Below, in pieces: positions 28,464-36,186 of a DNA stretch of 64,000 nucleotides (positions within the stretch are counted from its first letter, which is position 1; every line of letters begins with the position of its first letter). The stretch is from contig DASVQC010000010.1 in NCBI GenBank assembly GCA_036389335.1, positions 5,431 to 69,430 of the forward strand, read 5' to 3'. The DNA is from JAIVGV01 sp036389335 (GTDB lineage Bacteria; Acidobacteriota; Blastocatellia; Pyrinomonadales; Pyrinomonadaceae). The notes beneath the pieces were generated by a model, which was given only the letters and a program-made list of their open reading frames with translations, was not told the origin of the DNA and made no database searches. A program made the position numbers and the translations under genes.

Positions 28464-29387
28464 TCAATTAAGCATTGAGTGAATATCCTCATGGCCTGAG
28501 AACTGGCCGACCAGAGAACAGTAGGGCGAATCAATCATGGATGTGATTTGCCGTGCGATCTGTAAAGCAGGACACGTCCAAAAAACTTTGCCTCCTAAAG
28601 AACCACAAATGGGGCGCTGCCTGGGCCAGCACTCCTGCACATCGACGCTGGCAAACTGCTGCCGCGAAAAATCGTCCGCAACCTCGCCAAATTCCTTCAC
28701 CCCGACCGCCAGAGCCCTTCTCATTGCGTAAAGCAGCTCGGCAGGCCGGGGGTAATAAGGTGTGAGCATGCGGGCAAGACGCGGCGCAGACCCGGCCCAG
28801 CGCACGCCGTATAAGACAGTCTCGCAAGCAGCTTTGTAGCCCGTGTGGTGATCGCGCCCGGAGAACTTCAGCAGTGCGGCGACGTTCGCATTGACACAAC
28901 AATCTATCGGATTCGGTCTGGCTGATATGTCAAGCCAGGTCTTGTATGCCCCCTGTCTTACCCAGTCGGGCGTGTCGCCGGGACGATAGTACAGGCGATG
29001 CGGTTCGAGAACTTCGTCGATAATCCTATGTGCCGTCTCTTGCGACATACGCCCGTGCTTTAGAAGCTCGCACACTATCAGGGCTGTATCGTCGGCGTCG
29101 GGCGCAAGTCGCGTCCCCATCCATTGAGGCTCTGTGCCGGGTGGGTAGAAGTGGAATGCGCCAGGAGATGAAAGCGACTCGCATGTTTCAAGAAAGTCTA
29201 GGGCTCGCTCCGTATGAGGGAAGAGAGCAAATGATTCGGGCAGCCGCCCCAACTCTCGTAAAATCAGGGCAGTGATAAAGCCGTTCTCGTCTTCAAAGGT
29301 TTTTCCGTTGCACTGTACGGTCGAGCGGAATGCCCCGCTCGGAGCCTGTGATACAAGCACCTGTTCGAGCAACTCTGAAATCTTCAT
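28464..29387 (-). CDS. Alpha/alpha-toroid-like protein with class II terpene-cyclase type DxDD motif
   Basis: A 307-residue protein. Residues about 75-106 contain GAFHFYPPG, then APDADDTALIVCELL. D97-A-D99-D100-T-A matches the DxDDTA catalytic acid motif of squalene-hopene and other class II terpene cyclases, and the stretch before it resembles the GGFAFQF region of those enzymes. QAPSGAF near residue 14 is like a QW-type repeat. At about 300 residues it is roughly half the usual length, as if it were a single toroid domain. Another shared-looking segment is NPIDCCVNANVAALL. The start overlaps the stop of the upstream gene by four bases (ATGA), so the two are translationally coupled. A role as a cyclase, prenyl-chain binder or protein prenyl-type enzyme is an inference. 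No signal peptide. Confidence 0.8.
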   Translation of the reverse strand: MKISELLEQVLVSQAPSGAFRSTVQCNGKTFEDENGFITALILRELGRLPESFALFPHTERALDFLETCESLSSPGAFHFYPPGTEPQWMGTRLAPDADDTALIVCELLKHGRMSQETAHRIIDEVLEPHRLYYRPGDTPDWVRQGAYKTWLDISARPNPIDCCVNANVAALLKFSGRDHHTGYKAACETVLYGVRWAGSAPRLARMLTPYYPRPAELLYAMRRALAVGVKEFGEVADDFSRQQFASVDVQECWPRQRPICGSLGGKVFWTCPALQIARQITSMIDSPYCSLVGQFSGHEDIHSMLN

Positions 29388-30385
29388 GCCGTCACCTCCG
29401 GGGGCGTGAGGCCGAAGACAACGGCCGCGGGCTCAAGCTCGGAAACGACTACGCCGAAAACCGTATGGCACGTGATGAACCCTCTGCGATAAACGAGGGG
29501 CTCGCTCATTTTTTCGTATAGTGAGAAGTCCCACCCTTGCGCGGAGGCAAGTCGTAGCAAGCCGGTGCGGATTTTGGCATCTCCACCGAAAACAGAGATG
29601 GCGAACGTATAAAGCGAGAATGCGACAGGCCCACCCTGCGCCGGCAGAGAGTAGCTGAAGCCGAAATCATTGCCGGGCAGTCTGTGTCCGATGGGACGGT
29701 CATATGCTCGCTGCAAAATTTGCAGCACGTCATTAGCCCGCGTCTTCAGACCAGCGCGGTCGAGCAGGTTGGCGATCTCTCCCGGTCTGAGATAAGAAGC
29801 ATCATAATAAAGCTCAGTCCGACCAGTCGCCCCGTGATGGCCGAGCATGCATAGTCGTATACGGCGGTTCGACAGTGGCGACCATTCCCGCCCCAGTCTG
29901 GAATCTGTCCAGGCCGTTGCTTCTTCCCTGCTTTCAGGGGGAATCTCTACATAGAGCTTGTAAGAATTGTTCGCAAGGCCATGCCTGCCGCTTATCCAGG
30001 CTCCATACTTGAGTGTGCCTTTTGATTGCACTGATTGAACAAAGGCGCTCAGGTCTTCGGGGAATTGCTCTTTCGCCAAGCGCTTGTAGAGTGCTACAGC
30101 GCGCGCCAGGCGCTGGCGTGGATGAATCTCCGGCTCAGTCACCTCAGCCGTGTAACGCAAAGAGTCATCGCCAGACGAAAACGCGAACTCAAGAGGGAAA
30201 CCTGTGCGCGCCAGAGCACTACTATGCCAGGCGGCCTCTCCCATCTCTGATTCTCGAATGCCACGTAGAATCTGATGAAGGGAATCGGATGCGACTCGGG
30301 CCCGGTCCGGATACAGGTCAGAAGCCGCCGCCAGTACCCTGTTAATGGCGGAATGCATATCTGAATTCGATTGCGCGCTCATCAT
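29384..30385 (-). CDS. Unrecognised protein, possibly ABBA-type prenyltransferase-like
   Basis: About 333 residues. ATG at 30385 is chosen. A TTG at 30406 overlapping the previous stop by four bases, preceded by GAAAGAG, is an equal alternative that would add seven residues. The sequence alternates helices with short beta strands: TGFPLEFAFSSGDDSLRYTA, NSYKLYVEIPPES, RIRLCMLGHHGATGRTELYY, YDRPIGHRLPGNDFGFSYSL. The PLEF(S)..LRY.AE and Y-K-L-Y-V-E patterns weakly recall aromatic prenyltransferases of the ABBA/DMATS fold, which would fit beside a terpene-cyclase-like neighbour. I could not confirm this, and the function is open. It is coupled at its end to the toroid protein gene. Confidence 0.78.
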   Translation of the reverse strand: MMSAQSNSDMHSAINRVLAAASDLYPDRARVASDSLHQILRGIRESEMGEAAWHSSALARTGFPLEFAFSSGDDSLRYTAEVTEPEIHPRQRLARAVALYKRLAKEQFPEDLSAFVQSVQSKGTLKYGAWISGRHGLANNSYKLYVEIPPESREEATAWTDSRLGREWSPLSNRRIRLCMLGHHGATGRTELYYDASYLRPGEIANLLDRAGLKTRANDVLQILQRAYDRPIGHRLPGNDFGFSYSLPAQGGPVAFSLYTFAISVFGGDAKIRTGLLRLASAQGWDFSLYEKMSEPLVYRRGFITCHTVFGVVVSELEPAAVVFGLTPPEVTA

Positions 30386-30402
30386 ATAGGCGTCGCCACT
30401 CT

Positions 30403-32088
30403 TCAAGATGGCTCTTTCGGAAGTACGAGCATGGGCAAAGTTCCTGTCTGCTCAGGGACATCGACCGGAGTGCCTGTCCTTGGATAATATTTGGCCGTCC
30501 AAAAGTAGGTAGAAGAATTATCGAACGGGAAAAAGCCCCAGAATTCGGAGACGCTGCCGGGCTGAAACCGGAATACTTTCGTGTTGATCGGTTTTGCAGC
30601 GGACTTGGTGTAAATGGTCACCGATACCAGGCGAAACCGCGCCCAATCTACTTGAGCAGGACTTATTTCCACCGAGTACCACATGGAGGTATTTCCCACC
30701 GGAACCACATCCAGAGGGGCGGTAGTCTTCGGAATATGAACGATCCGACCATCCGACTTGATGATGGTTCCCTGGTAGATGAGGACGGCCCGCGCCGGGT
30801 CAACGGTCGGGAACGTCCACTGGCACACCACCTCCTTGGCGCTCAGTGTTGCGGTTCGTGTTTCGCTCGATAGCTGCCAACCGGGGCCAGTTTCAATATG
30901 GCTGTAAGTGAGCTGGATTCTTTGCAACGGCGGGCTGGTTCCCGTCAGCCCGACCGGGAAGAATTGCACGAGCTTGGGCGTGAAAGGGCATTGGAACAAT
31001 GTCCAAGCTGTCTGCGCTAACAGTCCCCGCTCGACGTAGCTCCCATATTGCGTGATGTATTCCAGATCGTACTCGAAGGGTTCGTAGGGAGAGTAGTCCC
31101 TGTTGGCTGACAGTATTTTCAAGGGGCTGGCAGCCTTCAGGCTGAAGGAGCGCGGCTCAAGGTTGAACTTGTAAGAGGCTTTGACCTCTTTCACTATCTC
31201 GAAGTTCACGCCAGAGGCGCTGAAGCCCATCAGGCCAACCTGGCTGACGACGACCTCGTGCTCTTCGATCTCGGGAAAGACGGGCGACGTGAAGTCCGGG
31301 AACTGGCCGTCCTTAAAGCTAACCTTGTATTGATAGCTGAAAAGTCCGACCCAATTTCCCGCCCCGTCTTTCTGTTTCCAGATCAGTAGAGTCCAGGGCG
31401 AGCCTGCGTTTCCACTATTAAAAATGTGCTTGACGGTTTTGCCCGCCCCGTCTGTGACAGTCACCTCGATCTGCGACAGAGGAAGGAGCGCGAAATAGGC
31501 GTCTGCGACACTGACGGAAAGCTCAAAGCCGGGCGGAGGCGGAGGCACGACCAGTAGCGGCTCGGTGCCTGTCGTCTGAGGAGCATCATAGGCGAGGCCG
31601 GATTTGAATTTATAGCTTGCGCTCCAGGTGTAGGATGGTGGATTACCGGCAGGCGAAGCCCAGTACTTCGCGCCCGGATTGTCGCTACGAAAGACAGACG
31701 TTTCTTGATGTGTGCCGTCTTGAACAAGCGTGACGCTGACTTCTTCAAGTTGAGTCCAGTCGAGTTCGAGCGGGAGAATCGCGACCGTCTCAGGCTGCGG
31801 AACGTCGCCAATATTGATGGCGTATCCTTGAGCCGCATTTAATGCGAGCGGGGCGGCCTGTCCGCCAGCGTATTCGAACAGGCCGGAGTAAAAGGCACAC
31901 CCCGCCGCAGGACTCGGAACTTCAATCGTCCAATCGTAACTGGTGTGATCGGAGTCGAGGGTGATCCACTGGCTGCGGTACGCCTCGTGCTGTGGATCTT
32001 TGTATTCAAGCTCAAGCACTATCCGCCGTAAGCGTTCATCACCCTCGCGGCTACGAACCCATCTCACGTTGTAAGTCTGCGCCACCAT
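30403..32088 (-). CDS. Unrecognised multi-module beta-sandwich protein
   Basis: A 561-residue protein made largely of beta strands. It contains a module seen at least three times: residues about 100-190 (LELDWTQLEEVSVTLVQDGT to TGTEPLLVVPPPP), about 190-290 (LSQIEVTVTDGAGKTVKHIF onward), and about 470-561 (SPAQVDWARFRLVSVTIYT to TGTLPMLVLPKEP). Each has the pattern D-W, then a V-x-V-x-I/L strand, an F/Y-W-x-A-x-Y(Y) strand and a final TG-x-x-P-x-L-V-(L/V)-P. The same module ends the neighbouring 760-residue protein. There is no signal peptide, catalytic motif or membrane segment. It looks structural (sheath, fibre or scaffold). The ATG at 32088 has no good ribosome site nearby; AAAGGGAG is about 20 bases upstream. 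It overlaps or abuts the next gene in the operon. Confidence 0.85.
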   Translation of the reverse strand: MVAQTYNVRWVRSREGDERLRRIVLELEYKDPQHEAYRSQWITLDSDHTSYDWTIEVPSPAAGCAFYSGLFEYAGGQAAPLALNAAQGYAINIGDVPQPETVAILPLELDWTQLEEVSVTLVQDGTHQETSVFRSDNPGAKYWASPAGNPPSYTWSASYKFKSGLAYDAPQTTGTEPLLVVPPPPPGFELSVSVADAYFALLPLSQIEVTVTDGAGKTVKHIFNSGNAGSPWTLLIWKQKDGAGNWVGLFSYQYKVSFKDGQFPDFTSPVFPEIEEHEVVVSQVGLMGFSASGVNFEIVKEVKASYKFNLEPRSFSLKAASPLKILSANRDYSPYEPFEYDLEYITQYGSYVERGLLAQTAWTLFQCPFTPKLVQFFPVGLTGTSPPLQRIQLTYSHIETGPGWQLSSETRTATLSAKEVVCQWTFPTVDPARAVLIYQGTIIKSDGRIVHIPKTTAPLDVVPVGNTSMWYSVEISPAQVDWARFRLVSVTIYTKSAAKPINTKVFRFQPGSVSEFWGFFPFDNSSTYFWTAKYYPRTGTPVDVPEQTGTLPMLVLPKEPS

Positions 32089-32133
32089 AAAGCACGACTC
32101 ACTTTCATGCTCCCTTTAGCTTGAGCGGAGCGC

Positions 32134-34416
32134 TTACTCTTCGGCCTCAACTTCGACTTGATGAATGATTCGCGTCGTGGATGTTCCGTCCTTGGGAAGG
32201 ACGATCAGCTTGTTGTCGGCGGTCTTCTTCGCCACGTATGAGTCCGCCTTTGTTCCTGCATGATAGTAGGTGGCGTCGTAGTAGTACTTGGCGGGCGTGC
32301 CGGAGGGCCGCACGAAAGTGTAGTACTGCTTCGGCGTCCCGCTTTCTTCGATTCCCTGCATGAAGAGGGGAGAAGCCTGCTGGTCCTTGAAGGGCTCAGT
32401 GACCAGAAGTGTAGCCTGATCCGCTTCCACGTCTCCCGTGAGTTGCGGTTCTACACTGAGAACCCAGATGTTCACCACGACTTGTTGGATTGCAGCCCCC
32501 TCCCAATCAATTTGGGACGGGTCGATGGTCACCGTGAAGGGAACATCCGTCGCGTGGATGTTGAAGAAACCGAGCTGATCTTTAATGTCTGTGAAGGTTC
32601 TCTGCTTGCCGGTCTTGAGCAGGGCTATGCCGTTATACGTGACGAATGCGGCGCTCGGGTTGCTCACCAGGTTGATCGTCCATGATGGGTTGGCTTCGTA
32701 AAATGCTTCATCCTGCGGGGGCGCGAATTTCCAGTCATGGCTGTCCGTAATTCCATTTTGAGGATCGTCGTATGTCCCGCGTATCTGGACATAGGTGACG
32801 GGCGCGGGGATCCCCGGAGGTAGGTTGATGACCATGAGGTTGAACTGTCTCTCGACGAAGGGAGAGCTAATTATAATCGGGCCGTTGAGCGAAGCGCTGT
32901 AGACCTCGACGGGACCCATCACATATTTATTCTTGTCCTTCATGACATATGTGAGCTGGTAAGTAAGCTGGTTATTGCTCGGCTGATAATTCTTGCTCTC
33001 AGCCTTGAGGAGGTTCGTGTTATCCATCATCTTCAAAGTGCCGACCGCGTTGGGGACTCCTGTCGGCGTCTTGAAGAAGTATTTTATCAGGACGAAGTCA
33101 ACCTCCTTTTCGAAGTTGATGTTGCTTCCGACGAATTGCGCCTGCTGAGTGCCGAAGCTGGCGGTCGTAAAATTCACCTGGGTGGCATCATTTGTGATCC
33201 GCTCACTCTTGTAAGGGTCATGCCCTTTGAAGAAGATTTCGTACTCGTACGCGTAAACCGGATCGAACTTGCCGTCCACGAAATGACCGTCGGCGGTGAA
33301 TGTCCAGGACGAATCCCCGCCGGGGACGAAGTTGTGAGAATTGCCTGTCAGTTCCGTCTCGTCGGTGCTGCTGCTGCCAGCGTCGCTCTGGGGAACAGGG
33401 TACGTGACCTTTAAGCTCACGCGGTCGATGACTTCCGCGCTCAGATGGTTGAGCAGGTTGAAGCTGACGACCATGTTGCGAGTGTCTATCGCCTTATAGT
33501 GCTTTTTCCATTGCTCCGCGTCGAAAGAAGGAAGTTGAACGCTGGCCTTGATGGCCCATTCGATGATCTGATTCTCGCTGTAAGTGCGCTCGAACGAGGC
33601 AACCTGCGTCATCGAGAATTTGTCTCCGTTTTTCTCTCCGATGCGGCGCATCGCGTCGTCGACGGCCTTGGTGACCAGACCTTCGAGACTGATCCATGCC
33701 CAGTCATTTACTCGCTGCCGAAACTCCTCCGAAGGCTCCATTCCGAACCAATTTATGTCCACATCTCCCGCATCCGAATTTTTGAGGTACTCTTTAATAG
33801 TTTCGGTCCGCCCCCTCTCCTTGCCCCAGATGTTTTTGTCTATATCAACGTTCTTCTCGTAGTTGAACGCGATTTCGGATCTATATATAACCGTGGCGGC
33901 GACGGCGGGAAGTTTCGACAGGGTGAGCAAGTCGTATTCTATGCGGAAGGGAGAAACCATTCCTCCGCCCGGCCCGAAAGCGCCTTTGAAGCTCTCGACA
34001 GCCTCCTGGTCGGGAAGAAAAATGACGAAGGCAGCCCGGTTGTTTGAGTACATTGAGGGGCGGGCATTGAGGACTTTCTCACGGCCTGTGATGTCATAAT
34101 AGAAATATGCCTGGCCCGTCAGCCAGTCGAACTGGCCCAACTCGATGTCAAGTCCCAGGTTGTCGTGGACAGCCTTGAGCGCTTCGGGGCTCACACCCAA
34201 CTCAACCGTAAAGGAGCAATTCCCCTGTATTCCTTCGGTCGTGTTGTACTCGACCATGGCAAATTCCGGGATGAGATGACCGTCTATCTCCTGTAGTGCG
34301 AGCGTCGGGTCAGGAACGATGTACCACTTATTAGCGTTGGCAAAGTCCCTGTAGACAGTAACCGTCCGGCGATTTTCGTCGTAAAAGAAGACTTTTGTTT
34401 CTTGTATGTTGATCAT
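32134..34416 (-). CDS. Unrecognised large beta-rich protein, first gene of the island operon
   Basis: A 760-residue protein beginning INIQETKVFFYDENRRTVTV. AGGAGAGG four bases before the ATG makes the start secure. Residues about 1-170 are beta-rich; 170-300 contain a helical stretch (GLVTKAVDDAMRRIGEKNGD); from 300 to the end it is again beta-sandwich-like. The last 130 residues (IDPSQIDWEGAAIQQVVVNI to NKLIVLPKDGTS) share the DW...VxVxI...Y.YDATYY...L.VLP module with the next gene. It has no signal peptide or transmembrane segment. It opens a run of five co-directional genes with gaps of 45 bases or less, so one transcript is likely. The operon is flanked upstream by the interspersed repeat at 34.57-34.89 kb. 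Confidence 0.87.
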   Translation of the reverse strand: MINIQETKVFFYDENRRTVTVYRDFANANKWYIVPDPTLALQEIDGHLIPEFAMVEYNTTEGIQGNCSFTVELGVSPEALKAVHDNLGLDIELGQFDWLTGQAYFYYDITGREKVLNARPSMYSNNRAAFVIFLPDQEAVESFKGAFGPGGGMVSPFRIEYDLLTLSKLPAVAATVIYRSEIAFNYEKNVDIDKNIWGKERGRTETIKEYLKNSDAGDVDINWFGMEPSEEFRQRVNDWAWISLEGLVTKAVDDAMRRIGEKNGDKFSMTQVASFERTYSENQIIEWAIKASVQLPSFDAEQWKKHYKAIDTRNMVVSFNLLNHLSAEVIDRVSLKVTYPVPQSDAGSSSTDETELTGNSHNFVPGGDSSWTFTADGHFVDGKFDPVYAYEYEIFFKGHDPYKSERITNDATQVNFTTASFGTQQAQFVGSNINFEKEVDFVLIKYFFKTPTGVPNAVGTLKMMDNTNLLKAESKNYQPSNNQLTYQLTYVMKDKNKYVMGPVEVYSASLNGPIIISSPFVERQFNLMVINLPPGIPAPVTYVQIRGTYDDPQNGITDSHDWKFAPPQDEAFYEANPSWTINLVSNPSAAFVTYNGIALLKTGKQRTFTDIKDQLGFFNIHATDVPFTVTIDPSQIDWEGAAIQQVVVNIWVLSVEPQLTGDVEADQATLLVTEPFKDQQASPLFMQGIEESGTPKQYYTFVRPSGTPAKYYYDATYYHAGTKADSYVAKKTADNKLIVLPKDGTSTTRIIHQVEVEAEE

Positions 34417-34566
34417 GGGTCCTCTCCTAAATGCTTTCAGTTGCTAGTAGAAAAGATTCAGGACTGCGTCCGGCCTATAACTTGCAGCCAGCAGGTAGCC
34501 TGGTAAAACATCCGCGCCCTTCAGGTATCTAGTCCCGCTCATTCGAGCGTCATGAATCTCGCGAGC

Positions 34567-34890
34567 TTTGCCTAACAGAACCGCTTGACGGGCGTTCTGT
34601 TGGGCAGGAAATCGTTCTGTCGGGCAAAATTTGTGGGCAGAGGACGCGGTTGGATGGCACAGGAAGCCTTTCTGAATTGACGGGGCGTGAAGTAGACCGC
34701 TTGAAAGTTGAGGGCAGGACAATACTCTATGCGCAAGGGGTTGTATGTGCGGTAACACACACAGTGAGGAATCGTCGGGCAAGATCACGTCCCGTTGGGC
34801 AAAAGGCTTTCGTTAGGCAAAGCCTTTCAGAACGGCTTTGCACAAAAATAGCCGTTTGCACAAAAATTAGGTGAGTTGCACAAAAATTAA
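34567..34890. repeat. Interspersed repeat cluster upstream of the island operon
   Basis: TTTGCCTAACAGAA at 34567-34580 is followed by GTTGGGCAGG and related words at 34599-34640, two more GGGCAA words at 34777 and 34797, and an inverted full unit at 34812-34848 (complement: TTTTTGTGC, AAAGCC, loop GTTCTGAAA, GGCTTT, GCCTAACG). Two further TTGCACAAAAAT words end the cluster. Compared with the copy at 24262 the 9-base loop TTTCAGAAC is inverted relative to its flanks. Confidence 0.82.
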
Positions 34891-35162
34891 GAGCGTTTCG
34901 GCTTGGCGGGAAGTTTTGCAGGAAGGTCTAACTTATCATCAATCAGCACGTCCGCGCAGACGCCCGCGAGCCGCGCGTATTGCAAGACCACGATCAAAGA
35001 CGGCTCACGTTTCCCCGTCTCAAATTCCGAGATTTGGCTTGCTACGATCCCTTCAACATCCAGACGCTTAACCATCTGAGACTGAGATAAGCCGAGCGCG
35101 TTGCGAATCGCCAGCAGCTTTTCGCCTAAGCGTTGCGGCCTCAGACGCGGCCTTGTACCCAT
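34887..35162 (-). CDS. XRE-family helix-turn-helix regulator
   Basis: A 91-residue DNA-binding protein with a Cro/C1-type HTH: LGEKLLAIRNALGLSQSQMV, then SQISEFETGKREPSLIVVLQ, the standard five-helix XRE pattern. Residues after about 65 form a short hydrophobic/Lys-Pro tail (LPAKLPAKPKRS). The gene stop lies inside the interspersed repeat. The start codon and ribosome site (AGGAGG on the minus strand) lie in a perfect 10-bp inverted repeat (35158-35183), suggesting autorepression or translational control. It is divergent from a candidate promoter at 35202-35230. It may control the island operon, which starts about 470 bases away in the same direction. This is inferred from position. Confidence 0.9.
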   Translation of the reverse strand: MGTRPRLRPQRLGEKLLAIRNALGLSQSQMVKRLDVEGIVASQISEFETGKREPSLIVVLQYARLAGVCADVLIDDKLDLPAKLPAKPKRS

Positions 35163-35183
35163 CAGGAGTTACCTCCTGATGGG
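35158..35183. promoter_or_regulatory. Perfect inverted repeat over the XRE gene start and ribosome site
   Basis: CCCATCAGGA (35158-35167), spacer GTTACC, TCCTGATGGG (35174-35183). The left arm contains the ATG of the XRE gene and the right arm with the spacer contains its AGGAGG. The repeat could be the operator for autoregulation or an RNA hairpin that hides the ribosome site. Confidence 0.7.
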
Positions 35184-35201
35184 CGCAGCCGCGCTTGCAG
35201 C

Positions 35202-35230
35202 TTGACACTACAAGCAATTGCTAGCAGTAT
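35202..35230 (+). promoter_or_regulatory. Candidate promoter with a palindrome in the spacer
   Basis: TTGACA at 35202-35207, a 17-base spacer, and CAGTAT at 35225-35230 (three of six bases match the -10). The spacer holds the perfect palindrome AGCAATTGCT (35213-35222), a plausible operator. It points away from the XRE gene towards the response-regulator gene at 35496. Apart from this site and the inverted repeat, I see nothing convincing in 35163-35495. Confidence 0.45.
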
Positions 35231-35495
35231 GTCGTCGCGTAACTTGTTCGCCGTGAGTAGGAACCTTCCATGCTCAACGGCGACGCCCATCACTCAGTTT
35301 GAGGTTGAGGCGAGCTACGCATACGACCGTTGCTAGTTTGTAAAAGAGCGCGGCGCAGAAGATATCACAACTTGGGTCGCGCTGCCGCCCCTCATGTCGG
35401 GCGGGGGGTTAGGCTGGCGCAGGCGGGGGCGCGTCACGGCTCGCCCATTCCGTGAGGGGGAAGGGCGAGCCGACCCCCGCCTTATTCCTCATCCC

Positions 35496-35855
35496 ATGCG
35501 CCTCACGATCCTTTACGTCGAAGATCACAACATAGTCGCGGATGCCGTCCGCGATCTGTTGACCGAGGAAGGCTACTCGGTCGAAGTGTGCGCGAACGGC
35601 GACGCGGCAATGAACAAGCTGGCGGGCGGCTTCGCTTACGATCTGCTGCTCTTTGATAACGAGTTGCCGGGGGCGAGCGGGCTGGAACTCACGCGCTACG
35701 CGCGCAGCCTTGCAAGCTATCGCACGATTCCGATCATTATGATCTCAGCTAGCGATTGTGGCGTGGACGCCAAGCGCGCGGGGGCGGATTTATTCTTAAG
35801 GAAGCCGGATGATATTGCGGGCCTGATTGATGCCGTGAGAAGGCTGACAGAATAA
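35496..35855 (+). CDS. Single-domain response regulator (CheY-like receiver)
   Basis: A 119-residue receiver domain with no output domain. Key residues are the acidic pair E9-D10 (ILYVEDHN), the phospho-acceptor D54 (LLLFDNELPG), the Ser/Thr switch in IMISAS, and Lys in FLRKPDD near residue 102. It would be phosphorylated by a histidine kinase that is not in the window and signal by protein contact. The internal ATG at 35496 is chosen because it starts exactly at strand 1; a longer frame upstream adds 34 residues of non-domain sequence. No clear ribosome site is seen. A hairpin terminator follows 58 bases downstream. Confidence 0.9.
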   Translation: MRLTILYVEDHNIVADAVRDLLTEEGYSVEVCANGDAAMNKLAGGFAYDLLLFDNELPGASGLELTRYARSLASYRTIPIIMISASDCGVDAKRAGADLFLRKPDDIAGLIDAVRRLTE

Positions 35856-35913
35856 TCTTGCCAAGCGCGCGGGCGGCGGGAATAATTATATCGGGGCGAG
35901 TTGTCATAAAAAG

Positions 35914-35945
35914 CCCGGCGGCTCGCATCACTGTGAGCCGCCGGG
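35914..35945. terminator. Hairpin terminator between convergent small genes
   Basis: An 11-bp stem (CCCGGCGGCTC at 35914-35924 and its complement at 35935-35945) with a 10-base loop. On the minus strand it is followed by GCTTTTTATG, so it terminates the gene at 35980-36150 best; it also lies after the response regulator. Confidence 0.82.
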
Positions 35946-35979
35946 GAATGTTTATCCGGCGAGGTTTATACGCTCCGAC

Positions 35980-36150
35980 TTAGCCGCCGTACACCGGAGC
36001 GTTTGCCGACCCCTTCACCAGCTTGATGGCGTCGAGGCAGTCTTGCTTGTTGTGGTAGCCCTCGCCGGAGTTGGCGATCTTGCGACCGTTGGCAGCCTGA
36101 AGATACCAACGCCACTGATTGTTCGCGTCGAGATACACGTGATATGCCAT
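35980..36150 (-). CDS. Small DUF1508/YegP-like protein
   Basis: A 56-residue protein. The ATG at 36150 follows AGGAG (spacing about 8 bases). The sequence YHVYLDANNQWRWYLQAANG, then RKIANSGEGYHNKQDCLDAI matches the single YegP-like (DUF1508) repeat: two strands with W-R-W-x-L and a helix with K-x-x-x-x-x-I. The family has no settled biochemical role. It is divergent from the small gene at 36187 with only 36 bases between their starts, so both promoters must overlap. Confidence 0.87.
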   Translation of the reverse strand: MAYHVYLDANNQWRWYLQAANGRKIANSGEGYHNKQDCLDAIKLVKGSANAPVYGG

Positions 36151-36186
36151 TTGCTTTTCTCCTGATTCTGTTGCGGAGGTTTCATC

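Noticed and set aside
35229..35336. Short frame after the divergent promoter
   Set aside because: Only about 35 codons, no ribosome site and no pattern; it could be an untranslated leader.
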